A stretch of DNA of 64,000 nucleotides, from NCBI RefSeq assembly GCF_000337555.1, contig NZ_AOIO01000040.1:219775-283774 (forward strand), in the 5' to 3' direction. The notes beneath the pieces were generated by a model. That model saw only the letters and a program-made list of their open reading frames with translations. It was not told the origin of the DNA and made no database searches. Shown one piece after another: positions 54,552-63,004 of this stretch; position 1 is the first letter of the stretch, and the number at the start of each line of letters is the position of its first letter. Source of the DNA: Natrialba asiatica DSM 12278 (GTDB taxonomy: Archaea > Halobacteriota > Halobacteria > Halobacteriales > Natrialbaceae). Made by a program: the position numbers and the translations under genes.

Positions 54552-55559
54552 TCACGACCAGTCGTCGAGTTCAGCTCGCGGCTGAACGCGGGCGAGCGTC
54601 GTCCACTCGGTTGCCACCTCGGCTTCCACGCAGCGGGCGATGAGGCATTCGGACGCGCCGACGCAGGTGAGCGAGGCGAACGCCCAGCCGGGGTCGTCCC
54701 ACGGAAACGGCCCCGGTTCGCGGGGTCGGCGAGCGTCGATGACGCCCCCCAGGCGATCGCGGGTCGCCGCCGCGAGTTCGTGCGCCCGGTCGTAGTGAGC
54801 GAGCGGGAACTCGCGGTTGTCGGCGACCAGCAGACCGGCCTCGGCCTCGAGTGCGGCCCCGACCGACGTCCGCCGGGCTTCGATCAGCAACGACACCATG
54901 TCGACCGTCGCGCGCTCGTTCCCGATCACGTCGGTAAACCGCCGGATTGCGCCGCCGTGTGCCGTCGGATCGGGGTCCTCGTAGGGCACCGTCTCCGGAT
55001 CGGGATGGTACTCGACGACGCCGGTGGTATCGAGGTCGCTGTCGATCCCCTCCGCGAGCAAGACCCCGTCGATCGTCACGCTCGAGGGCGTCGCGATCTC
55101 GACGTACTCGGTCCCGTTCCGCTCGCTGAACTCGAGGGACGCGACGACGGGTCCGAGCGGCGAGTCGTCGATTGCGGTTAGAAGGGAGTCAACCCGCGAG
55201 CGCGCCGTCGCGGGAACGGTGACGGTGCCGACGACGACGGCACCCTCGTCCGCGAGCGGATCGTAGGTGACGCGGCTCGTCAGATCGGCGAGTCGCTCGC
55301 GAACCTGTTCGACCCGGCCGCTCACGCCGCCGCGTTCGAGTTCGGCGCGGCCGGCCGCGGTCAGTCGCCGTCCCTTCCCGCCGACCTTCTCGGTCAGGCC
55401 GGCTTCGTCGAGGTCGGCGAGCGTGAGCCGAACCGTTCGTTCGGTGAGCGAGTAGCCCCGCTCCCGGAGGTGCTCGGTGAGGTGGACGCTCCCGATCGGC
55501 TCGTGTGCGTCGAGCAGGCGAAGGATGTCGTACGTCCGCCGGTCCGGATCGCTCGTCAT
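54552..55559 (-). CDS. NrpR-like regulator, winged helix plus DUF128 (copy 2)
   Basis: A 335-residue paralogue of the regulator at 47985-49034. The winged helix (DRRTYDILRLLDAHEPIGSV, AGLTEKVGGKGRRLTAAGR) is strongly similar between the two; the DUF128 domain (about 90-320) is less so, which suggests different ligands or division of labour. It starts 6 bp after the class III aminotransferase gene and is therefore in its operon. It is upstream of, and in line with, the potD operon (209-bp gap, separate promoter). Confidence 0.85.
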   Translation of the reverse strand: MTSDPDRRTYDILRLLDAHEPIGSVHLTEHLRERGYSLTERTVRLTLADLDEAGLTEKVGGKGRRLTAAGRAELERGGVSGRVEQVRERLADLTSRVTYDPLADEGAVVVGTVTVPATARSRVDSLLTAIDDSPLGPVVASLEFSERNGTEYVEIATPSSVTIDGVLLAEGIDSDLDTTGVVEYHPDPETVPYEDPDPTAHGGAIRRFTDVIGNERATVDMVSLLIEARRTSVGAALEAEAGLLVADNREFPLAHYDRAHELAAATRDRLGGVIDARRPREPGPFPWDDPGWAFASLTCVGASECLIARCVEAEVATEWTTLARVQPRAELDDWS

Positions 55560-55565
55560 GCGTGA

Positions 55566-57002
55566 CTACTGCTGTGCGGCGGATAAATGCGTGGCGAGAT
55601 CCGCGAAGGCGTCGACGTGGACCTCGATGTCGTCCGCCGTGTGCTGGACGCTGATGGTCCACTGCTGCGAGGCGTCGTGCGGGTGCGGGATGACGCCGCG
55701 ATTGAGCATGCCGAACCAGTAGGCCTCGTGGAACTCTTCGTCGACGTGCTCCCAGTCGCGGAACGTCCGAATCCGTTCGTCGGTAAAGTACACCATGCCC
55801 TGCGAACCGGCGGTCACGACGTGGCCCTCGAGACCGGCATCGTCGATCACATCGCGGTAACCCGCGGCGAGTCGGTCGGCGAGTTCGGCCACGCGATCGT
55901 AGGCGTCGTCGGTCAGGATCTCCCGCAGCGTGACTCCGACCGCCCGGAGCGAGAGCGGGTTGCCGTTGTACGTGCCGTAATGGGCGGCACCGGTCGCGAC
56001 ACCCTCGTTCAGATCCGCTGCGATCTGGGACATGAGTTCGCGCCGGCCGCCGAACGCACCGACCGGGTAGCCGCCGCCGATCGCCTTGGCGAGCGCGACG
56101 AGATCCGGTTGGATGCCGTAGTACTCGGCCCCGCCGCCGGGTGAGAGTTTGACGCCGGTTTTGACCTCGTCGAAGATCAACACCGCATTGAACTCGTCGG
56201 CGAGTTCGCGCAGCCGCTGGAGGAAACAATTTTCCGGTTCGACGACGCCGAGATTGAAACAGGCCGGTTCGACGAGGATGCCGGCGACCTCGCCCTCGTG
56301 TGCGCGAAGCAGCCGTTCGACGCTGTCGGCGTCGTTGTACTGCCCGAGAAGGATGTTCTCCGGCACCGATTCGGGGATTCCCTGCGATTCTCTGACCGGC
56401 GTCGGGTCGGCTGCCGCCCCGGCGCGGTCGACCGGCGGCATCTTGCTCACGAGCGCCGGATCGTGCGCGCCGTGGTAGGCGCCTTCCATCCGGATGATCT
56501 TCTCGCGGCCGGTCGCCGCCCGCGCCAGCCGCATCGCGTGCATCACCGACTCGGTGCCGCTGTTCGTAAACCGCACCTGCTCGATCGCCTCCCAGCGGTC
56601 GATCAGCGGCTGCGCCGCGAACTCGAGGAGGTCGCTCGGCCGCGTGTAGAGCGTTCCGTCGTCGATTTGCTCTTTCACGGCCGCGGATAGCTTCTGGTGG
56701 GTATGGCCGACGAGTTGGGTGCCGTTGTTCAACGCGAAGTCGAGGTATTCGTTGCCGTCGACATCGATGATGGACGTTCCCTCCGCCCGCCGTGCATGGA
56801 CGGGATACGGCTCGTACGCCCGAAACGTGCTACAGACACCGGCGGGAACGATTTCACGCAGTTCGTCGGCCATCGCTTCCGAGCTCGACGTCCGTTTCTG
56901 GTACTGGTCGTACGCTCGTGCGAGCAGTTCGTCCGTCGACGTGACGTGTGGCGAGTGGGTATCGGTCATCGAATCCCGGAAATACTCTTCCGGTTCTAGC
57001 AT
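55566..57002 (-). CDS. class III aminotransferase
   Basis: A 478-residue PLP enzyme of the glutamate-1-semialdehyde/omega-aminotransferase group. The lysine is in ALAKAIGGGYPVGAF, and IFDEVKTGVKLSPGGGAEYY resembles GSAM-like enzymes, but hemL is separate at 13369-14715. Likely acts on a diamine, omega-amino acid or amine from the pathway; substrate unproven. Start at ATG 57002 is preferred because TATA-like ATATATTG lies about 25 nt upstream; a TTG at 57017 and ATG at 56969 are alternatives. The next gene, 6 bp on, is regulator copy 2. Confidence 0.87.
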   Translation of the reverse strand: MLEPEEYFRDSMTDTHSPHVTSTDELLARAYDQYQKRTSSSEAMADELREIVPAGVCSTFRAYEPYPVHARRAEGTSIIDVDGNEYLDFALNNGTQLVGHTHQKLSAAVKEQIDDGTLYTRPSDLLEFAAQPLIDRWEAIEQVRFTNSGTESVMHAMRLARAATGREKIIRMEGAYHGAHDPALVSKMPPVDRAGAAADPTPVRESQGIPESVPENILLGQYNDADSVERLLRAHEGEVAGILVEPACFNLGVVEPENCFLQRLRELADEFNAVLIFDEVKTGVKLSPGGGAEYYGIQPDLVALAKAIGGGYPVGAFGGRRELMSQIAADLNEGVATGAAHYGTYNGNPLSLRAVGVTLREILTDDAYDRVAELADRLAAGYRDVIDDAGLEGHVVTAGSQGMVYFTDERIRTFRDWEHVDEEFHEAYWFGMLNRGVIPHPHDASQQWTISVQHTADDIEVHVDAFADLATHLSAAQQ

Positions 57003-57012
57003 CTCTTGTAGC

Positions 57013-57026
57013 GGCAAGCAATATAT
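57013..57026 (-). promoter_or_regulatory. promoter of aminotransferase operon with dyad half-site
   Basis: On the plus strand GGCAAGCAATATAT; the minus-strand TATA element ATATATTG is directly followed by CTTGCC. Only the GGCAA arm of the GGCAA-N4-TTGCC dyad is present, so it is a half-site at most. Position relative to the ATG at 57002 fits a leaderless promoter. Confidence 0.4.
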
Positions 57027-57110
57027 CTTTCTCTCATTTGGAATTCAATTCGGGGCGTCGGATCGTTCGCGACCCGGCTGACGGATCGATTCGCCTTTCC
57101 GCAATGCACA

Positions 57111-57118
57111 CATATACC
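57111..57118 (+). promoter_or_regulatory. TATA-like promoter of the HDAC-family gene
   Basis: catatacc lies about 28 nt before the ATG at 57143, supporting that start over ATG 57104. Confidence 0.45.
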
Positions 57119-57142
57119 ACGACTGAGATTCCTGGGGTCTCT

Positions 57143-58255
57143 ATGGTCTCTGGAACCGCCTTCTGGCACGACAGTTTCGTCGCGCACGAACCGCCCGCCG
57201 GTGAAGGGGAAGCCGAGTGGAGCGGCCGTCTCGCAGTGAAACAACCCCACCCGGACCGGCCCGAGCGCGTACAGAACGTCAGGCACATCCTCCGCCACGA
57301 GTTCGGCGACGAGATCGAGTGGAAATCGGCACCGAGCGCGACGGACGACCAACTCCATCGCGTCCACGAACCGGCCCACGTCGACTCGATCGAAGCGTTT
57401 TGTGCCGGCGGCGGCGGACGCATCACCGGCGGGACCGGCGCGAACGAAGCGACCGCCCGGGCGGCCCGCCACGCCGCGGGTGCAGCGGCGGCCGCCGCCG
57501 AGCACGCCCTCGAACACGGGCTGGAAAACGTGCCCTACGCCTGCGTTCGGCCGAGCGGCCACCACGCCCAGCCGGCGCAGGTGGACGGGTTCTGCTTCTT
57601 CAACAACGCCGCCGTCGCGGTCGAGCAAGTGCTCGCCGACGCGACCGTCGACCGGATCGCCGTGCTCGACTGGGACGTTCACCACGGCAACGGCACGCAG
57701 GAAATCTTCTACGACCGCGCGGACGTTCTGACGATCAGCGTTCACAACGACCACGACTCCTGGAATCCCGATGCGCACCCCCAGCGCGGCACCGTGGACG
57801 AACGCGGCGTCGGCCCGGGCGAAGGATACAACCTGAACGTACCGCTGCCGCCCGGAACCGGCGACCAGGGGTACCGGACGACGATGGATCGGCTCGTCAC
57901 CCCCGTCCTCGAACAGTACGACCCCGACCTGCTCGTCGTCAGCGCGGGCGGCGACCCCGGCGTCGTCGATCCGCTCGGGCGAAACGTCGTGACGAAAGCC
58001 GGCTTCGAATCACTCGGCAGGCGCGCCCGCGAACTCGCGGCGCGCACCGCGGACGGCCGACTCGTCGTCCTGCAGGAAGGGGGCTACCACCCGAGCCACC
58101 TCGGGTACGCCATGCTCGGCACGCTCGAGGGAGCGCTCGACCTCGAGTCAGCAGTCGCCGATCCGTTCCCGTGGCTCGACGAGGATTTCGACGCGGCGGC
58201 CGACAAACTCGCCGAAATCGTCGACTACTACGCCGACTGGTGGGACTTCGAGTGA
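57143..58255 (+). CDS. histone deacetylase family / acetylpolyamine amidohydrolase
   Basis: A 370-residue zinc-dependent deacetylase. Signature blocks are RPSGHHAQ (active-site His pair), DWDVHHGNGTQEIFY (zinc Asp and His), SAGGDPGVVDPLG (second zinc Asp) and EGGYH (catalytic Tyr). This is the class II HDAC pattern used by bacterial acetylpolyamine amidohydrolases. Archaeal members may also act on other acetyl-lysines, but adjacency to Pot-type transport, agmatinase and aminotransferases favours acetylated polyamines. The ATG at 57143 has a TATA box about 28 nt upstream. Divergent from the class III aminotransferase operon. Confidence 0.86.
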   Translation: MVSGTAFWHDSFVAHEPPAGEGEAEWSGRLAVKQPHPDRPERVQNVRHILRHEFGDEIEWKSAPSATDDQLHRVHEPAHVDSIEAFCAGGGGRITGGTGANEATARAARHAAGAAAAAAEHALEHGLENVPYACVRPSGHHAQPAQVDGFCFFNNAAVAVEQVLADATVDRIAVLDWDVHHGNGTQEIFYDRADVLTISVHNDHDSWNPDAHPQRGTVDERGVGPGEGYNLNVPLPPGTGDQGYRTTMDRLVTPVLEQYDPDLLVVSAGGDPGVVDPLGRNVVTKAGFESLGRRARELAARTADGRLVVLQEGGYHPSHLGYAMLGTLEGALDLESAVADPFPWLDEDFDAAADKLAEIVDYYADWWDFE

Positions 58256-58296
58256 GCGACCCGACGGAGACTAAAACTGATTTTTCACCTTGCGCT

Positions 58297-58371
58297 GACT
58301 ATAATGTGTTTGCCACCGTTGGTCAAAATGCGCCTCGATCACCGGCTCACCGCGGTGGGAATCGGCCGGTG
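58297..58371 (+). other. promoter-like element with structured RNA potential
   Basis: actataatg (TATA-like, 58298-58306) is followed at TATA+27 by an ATG opening only a 14-codon frame. Then CACCGGC (58340-58346) pairs with GCCGGTG (58365-58371), with an inner palindrome CACCGCGGTG (58348-58357). TTGCCACC between them repeats the flank of the dyads at 47.9 and 54.3 kb. It could encode a small RNA; not proven. Confidence 0.3.
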
Positions 58372-58389
58372 AACTCGAGGGCTGTCAGG

Positions 58390-58565
58390 TAGCATCCCCC
58401 CCACATCCCCCCATCCACCATCGCCATGCCCTGATCACCCCCAACCACTCCCCAATCCGATCACCCCCGATCATCCTCTCCCTCCCGCTCGCCGCCTCCC
58501 CACCGCAGCCGTCTCCGCTGTTCGCCACCCGCTGGCGTCCTCGTCTCTCCTCCACCTTTCGCCGC
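58390..58565. other. C-rich, G-quadruplex-prone intergenic tract
   Basis: A strand-asymmetric stretch with runs of four to six C on the plus strand (at least four such runs) and few purines. The minus strand has matching G runs. It separates the convergent HDAC-family and phosphoesterase genes. No open frame with coding character covers it. Confidence 0.5.
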
Positions 58566-58602
58566 TTCGACTGCCCGCTCCCGCGGCAGTCGACTCATGT
58601 CT

Positions 58603-59172
58603 TCAGACGACGACCGACTCGACGAGTTCACCGGTCGGCTCGCGGATTTCGCCGGTGAGAGTGGGACCGTCCGTGTCGCTATCACTGTCGCCATCAGCCG
58701 TTTCGAGAACGGCGTATCCCGGCCGATGCCCGCGTGGCTGGGCGTAGCTACCGGGATTCAACAGGAGACAATCGTCCGTCCGGACGGCCGTCGGGCGGTG
58801 GGTGTGTCCCGAGACGACGACGTCGGCGTCCCGCGAGCGGCCGAACATCGCCAGTCCCGTCTCGCCGCCGTCGCGGCGGTGCGTAACCGCGAAGCGAACG
58901 CCGCCCGCCTCGACGACGCGGGCCGCCGGCAACCGGTCGCGAACCGCCGCGCTGTCCGCGTTGCCGTGGACTGCAAACAGGGCCGCACACTCGTCTTGCA
59001 ACGCCTCGAACGCCGCTGAACTCGTGAAATCGCCCGCGTGAATTACGACGTCCGCGTTTCGGACTGCACGCAGCACGTCTCCGTCGAGTTCGTGTCCGTC
59101 GGCGCTGTGGGTGTCCGAGAGAACGGTGATCGTCGTCGCCGATGATTCGGTGTCGGTGTCGGTGTCGGTCAT
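58603..59172 (-). CDS. YfcE/MJ0936-like phosphoesterase
   Basis: A 189-residue calcineurin-fold metallophosphoesterase. Ligand motifs are LSDTHS, HAGDFTSS, VHGNAD and the C-terminal SGHTHRP, followed by LLNPGSYAQPRG. These small archaeal/bacterial enzymes hydrolyse phosphodiesters; cellular substrate unknown. The N-terminus has a TDTDTDT repeat encoded by GTCGGT hexamers. The start at 59172 avoids extra non-conserved residues (a further frame reaches 59202). Divergent from the CDF transporter. Confidence 0.87.
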   Translation of the reverse strand: MTDTDTDTESSATTITVLSDTHSADGHELDGDVLRAVRNADVVIHAGDFTSSAAFEALQDECAALFAVHGNADSAAVRDRLPAARVVEAGGVRFAVTHRRDGGETGLAMFGRSRDADVVVSGHTHRPTAVRTDDCLLLNPGSYAQPRGHRPGYAVLETADGDSDSDTDGPTLTGEIREPTGELVESVVV

Positions 59173-59333
59173 GGCTCCGTCTACGAACGCCGTCCGTGGC
59201 ATGGGTTTCGGTGTGGTGGTGATAGTGCTACTGTCGGTTTCGTCGGTTCCGCATCGAGGATGGACTCTCAGCAGCCGCGACCCTGCTCGTGTCCGGCATA
59301 CCTCTTTGGGAACCTGTCTCGATAGTGAACCTG

Positions 59334-60296
59334 ATGGCTACCAGTACCGCCGTCGTCCTCGCTGCGCTGTTTGCAAACGCCGCGATCGCGGTCCTCAAAT
59401 TCGGCGGCTTCGTGCTCACCGGAAGCCCCGCGATGCTATCGGAGACCTATCACTCGATCTCGGATACGGGCAACCAGGTCTTCCTGCTGATCGGCATCCG
59501 CTACGGCGCCCAGGAGCCCACGCGATCGCACCCGTTCGGCCACGGCAAGGCCCAGTTCTTCTACAGCTTCCTCGTGAGCGTCATGCTGTTCGGCATCGCC
59601 GGCTGGGAGAGCGCGACACACGGTTACAGCGCACTGCAAGCCGGCGAGGTCCACCGGGCGAACGAGTCGGTGACGCTGCTCGGCGCGACGTTCGACCCGA
59701 TCTACGTCAACTACGCGGTGTTGCTCGGGGCGATCGCCTTCGAATCCTACGCGTTCTGGAAGGCCTACCAGGGACTCACCGCCCAGATGGAGGAATACGG
59801 CTGGGAGTCGTTTCGCGAGGCGTTCCGAAAGACCAGCGACGTGACGACGCTGACCGCACTCACCGAGGACACCATCGCGCTCGTCGGTGCCGGTATCGCC
59901 CTCCTCGGCATCTACCTCTCTCGAACGTACGAAAACCCGATCTACGACGCCGGCGCTGCGCTCGTTATCGGCATCCTGCTCATGGGTTTCGCCGTCGCCC
60001 TGGCCTGGCAGAACAAGCGCCTCCTGCTCGGCGAGAGCTTACCCGCCCCCGCCGAAAACGAACTCCGCGCCATCGTCGCCGGCTGGGACGGCGTCACCGA
60101 ACTCGTCGACTTTCGCACCGTCTACTTCGGTGCCGAAGAGTTACTCGTCACCGCTGATGTCGCGTTCGAATCCGAACTCGATGCGGCGACGATCGACGAG
60201 CGGATCACCGCCATCGAACGGGCGCTGAAGGAACACGACGATCAGATCCAACGCATCTACATCGAACCCGAAACGTCGCAGTCCGACCGCCTCTGA
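59334..60296 (+). CDS. cation diffusion facilitator transporter
   Basis: A 320-residue metal/proton antiporter with six helices and a C-terminal cytoplasmic ferredoxin-like domain (about 225-310). The metal site of helix 2 is in SETYHSISDTGNQ (His and Asp, HxxxD), as in the Mmt1/ZnT9-like subgroup. Probable substrates are divalent cations such as Zn, Mn or Fe; not determined. ATG at 59334 gives a first helix at the N-terminus; the frame upstream is non-coding. Confidence 0.89.
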   Translation: MATSTAVVLAALFANAAIAVLKFGGFVLTGSPAMLSETYHSISDTGNQVFLLIGIRYGAQEPTRSHPFGHGKAQFFYSFLVSVMLFGIAGWESATHGYSALQAGEVHRANESVTLLGATFDPIYVNYAVLLGAIAFESYAFWKAYQGLTAQMEEYGWESFREAFRKTSDVTTLTALTEDTIALVGAGIALLGIYLSRTYENPIYDAGAALVIGILLMGFAVALAWQNKRLLLGESLPAPAENELRAIVAGWDGVTELVDFRTVYFGAEELLVTADVAFESELDAATIDERITAIERALKEHDDQIQRIYIEPETSQSDRL

Positions 60297-60333
60297 GCGC
60301 GTCGTGACCGCAGGCGCTGACCCGAGACGAACC

Positions 60334-60340
60334 CTTTTAT
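60334..60340 (+). promoter_or_regulatory. TATA box of the helicase gene
   Basis: cttttat lies about 28 nt before the GTG at 60365; fits a leaderless transcript and fixes the start. Confidence 0.5.
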
Positions 60341-60364
60341 CGGAGGGGGAACCAATCACCTATC

Positions 60365-62536
60365 GTGTCCGAGACAGCCGGGTACATGCGCTTTTTCCCG
60401 TACGACGAGCCGTACGAGAATCAGCGCGAGGCGATGGACCGCATCCACAACGCGCTCACACGCGGGCAAAACGTACTCTTCGAGGGTGCCTGCGGGACCG
60501 GTAAGACGCTCTCTTCGCTGGTCCCCGCCCTCGAGGTCGCCCGCGAACAGGACAAGACCGTCGTCATTACGACGAACGTCCACCAGCAGATGCGCCAGTT
60601 CGTCGCGGAAGCCCGCGCGATCACCCGCGAGGAGTCGATCCGCGCCGTCGTCTTCAAAGGCAAGGGCTCGATGTGCCACATCGACGTCGGCTACGAGGAG
60701 TGCCAGACGCTCCGGGACAACACCCGCGCCCTCGTCGACGCCGAACAGGACAAACGGCAACTCGAACGCCGCCAGCGCGAACTCCTCCAAGAGAGCCAGG
60801 ACGGCGACGGCGGCGCGGCCGACGCCCGCAGCGCCGTCATGGACGAACTCGAGTCCATCGAGGAACGCCTCGACGACCTCGAAGACCAGAACGTTTGCGA
60901 GTACTACCGGAACAACCTGACCGAAGACACCGAGGCGTTCTTCGGCTGGCTCTTCGAGGACGTTCGCACCCCGGACGAAATTTACGACTACGCAGAGCAG
61001 CGCCAGCTTTGCGGCTACGAACTCCTGAAGGAGGGCATCGAGGGCGTCGACCTCGTCGTCTGCAACTACCACCACCTGCTCGATGCCACGATCCGCGAGC
61101 AGTTCTTCCGCTGGCTCGGCCGCGATCCCGATGACGTGATCGCCGTCTTCGACGAGGCCCACAACGTCGAGGACGCCGCCCGCGAGCACGCAACCCGGAC
61201 CTGCTCCGAACGCACGTTCGAGTCCGCGCTGGATGAACTCGCAGACTCGGACGACCCCCGCGCCGAGGACGCCGTGAACGCGCTCTCCGCATTTCATCGG
61301 GCGCTCGTCGAAACCTACGAGGATTCCTTCGGCTTCGGCGAGCGCGAACGGATCGGCGAGAGCTGGGAGGACGTCCCGATCGCCAACGAGGGCCGACGCG
61401 ACGACCTCACGCTCGAGTTCTTACGGCGCTACTCGGGGCAGGGGATCGAGACGGATCTCGAGGCGGCGATGAAACTCGGCCAGGAGTTAGACGAGGAGTA
61501 CGAAGAGGCCTACCGCGAGGGCGAGACGGCGACGCGAACGGAGTGTCAGACGCTCCAGGCGGCGGCGTTCGTCAGCGCGTGGATGAACGAAGGGGCGAAG
61601 GAAGGCCTCTATCCGGTCGTTTCCGTTACCCGAGACGCGGGAACCGACGAGATTTACGGCCGCGCGGAGCTGTACTCCTGTCTGCCCCGGCAGGTCACCG
61701 GCCAGTTGTTCGACGAGGTGTCCGCAACCGTTCTGATGAGCGCAACGCTGCAGCCGTTCGACGTGACCGAGGACGTGTTGGGGCTAGAGAAGCCGGTGAC
61801 GATGGCCTACGGACTGCAGTTTCCCGCGGACAACCGCCGGACCTACGCCGTCGAGACGCCGCCGCTTTTCTCTTCGGACCGGGACGACTCGGCGGTCCAG
61901 GCGGCTGTCACGGAAACGATCCACGACGCCGTTCGCATGACGCCCGGGAACACGCTCGCCTTTTTCCCGAACTACGGGGAAGCGAGTCGGTACGCCGAAC
62001 GACTCGAGAACCGTTCGGAACGGCAGGTCTACCTCGACGAGCCCGGTGTTGCCGTCGAGGAGTTGCGACAGGAGTTCATCGCGGCCGACGACGCCGTCCT
62101 CTGTACTTCGTTGTGGGGGACGCTCGCGGAGGGTGTGAGCTTCGACGGCGAGGATGCCCGAACCGTACTCGTCGTCGGCGTTCCGTACCCCCACCTCGAC
62201 GACCGGGCCGAGGCGGTCCAGGAGGCCTACGACGCGGCCTTCGAGGGAACCGAGACCGGCTGGCGATACGCGGTCGAGATTCCGACCGTCCGCAAGACCA
62301 GACAGGCGCTCGGCCGAGTCATCCGCTCGCCCGAAGACATCGGCGTCCGCGCGCTACTCGACCGACGCTACTCGAAGCAGGCGAAATCTGATCTCGGCAA
62401 GTACAGCGTCAACAGTACCTTTCCGTACGAACAACGACAGGAGCTACTCGATATCGGCTCGGACAAACTCAAGTTCGCAATGCGAAACTTCTACGGCGAC
62501 CACGGTTGCTACAGTGGCGACCCGCCAGCACCCTGA
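60365..62536 (+). CDS. XPD/Rad3-type Fe-S DNA helicase
   Basis: A 723-residue superfamily 2 5'-3' helicase, for repair or transcription-related unwinding. Walker A is EGACGTGKT (about 40-48) and the DEAH box is FDEAHN (262-267). Four cysteines (104, 113, 178, 216) are spaced as the 4Fe-4S ligands of XPD. Motif VI is QALGRVIRSPEDIG. An acidic stretch near residues 140-175, between the second and third cysteines, is longer than in other XPDs. Start is GTG with a TATA box 28 nt upstream. Confidence 0.9.
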   Translation: MSETAGYMRFFPYDEPYENQREAMDRIHNALTRGQNVLFEGACGTGKTLSSLVPALEVAREQDKTVVITTNVHQQMRQFVAEARAITREESIRAVVFKGKGSMCHIDVGYEECQTLRDNTRALVDAEQDKRQLERRQRELLQESQDGDGGAADARSAVMDELESIEERLDDLEDQNVCEYYRNNLTEDTEAFFGWLFEDVRTPDEIYDYAEQRQLCGYELLKEGIEGVDLVVCNYHHLLDATIREQFFRWLGRDPDDVIAVFDEAHNVEDAAREHATRTCSERTFESALDELADSDDPRAEDAVNALSAFHRALVETYEDSFGFGERERIGESWEDVPIANEGRRDDLTLEFLRRYSGQGIETDLEAAMKLGQELDEEYEEAYREGETATRTECQTLQAAAFVSAWMNEGAKEGLYPVVSVTRDAGTDEIYGRAELYSCLPRQVTGQLFDEVSATVLMSATLQPFDVTEDVLGLEKPVTMAYGLQFPADNRRTYAVETPPLFSSDRDDSAVQAAVTETIHDAVRMTPGNTLAFFPNYGEASRYAERLENRSERQVYLDEPGVAVEELRQEFIAADDAVLCTSLWGTLAEGVSFDGEDARTVLVVGVPYPHLDDRAEAVQEAYDAAFEGTETGWRYAVEIPTVRKTRQALGRVIRSPEDIGVRALLDRRYSKQAKSDLGKYSVNSTFPYEQRQELLDIGSDKLKFAMRNFYGDHGCYSGDPPAP

Positions 62537-62567
62537 TTTGGCACGGGCGCTTTCGACGCTCGCTTGC

Positions 62568-62936
62568 TCACTCGATCGTCACGTGTCCAACACCGCCAAT
62601 CAGCATCACAACGTACGTTCCGCCGTCCTCAACTGCTACTTCGAACGACTCCTCGTCCGCCGTGATCGTCCGAGTATCGATGATGCCGTTTTCTTCGTGA
62701 TCCAGTCGAAATCCGATCCCCTCGCGTTCGAGGTCCGAGCTCCCGTTCTCGCCGTCACCGAGCGGAAATATCTCCTCGATCTCCACCGTGATTGCCAGTT
62801 CCGATCCCGCGTCGGCGCTGAACTCGACGACTTCGTCCTCGCCGATCGTCGTATCGACGCCACCGCCGGCAAGGAGCCCGGTACAGCCTGCAAACGGGAC
62901 GGTTGCAGCGAGTGCCACGACAGAACGTCGGTTCAT
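62568..62936 (-). CDS. small exported lipoprotein
   Basis: A 122-residue protein with a short signal sequence ending in a lipobox (MNRRSVVALAATVPFAGC, Cys18), then an acidic beta-rich domain. The signal is short with a weak twin-arginine, so export route is uncertain. Function unknown. In line with, and 68 bp after, the rhodanese gene, so possibly in the sulfur operon's transcript. Confidence 0.68.
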   Translation of the reverse strand: MNRRSVVALAATVPFAGCTGLLAGGGVDTTIGEDEVVEFSADAGSELAITVEIEEIFPLGDGENGSSDLEREGIGFRLDHEENGIIDTRTITADEESFEVAVEDGGTYVVMLIGGVGHVTIE

Positions 62937-63004
62937 AGAACAGAGACGCGATAGTAGCCACGAATAGTTTCTGGCCGAACTGCCGTGTCTCGTGTGCCTT
63001 CCCG

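Noticed and set aside
56960-56985. A tRNA T-arm-like stretch (ggtcatcgaatccc)
   Set aside because: No acceptor, D or anticodon stems around it, and it is part of the class III aminotransferase coding region.
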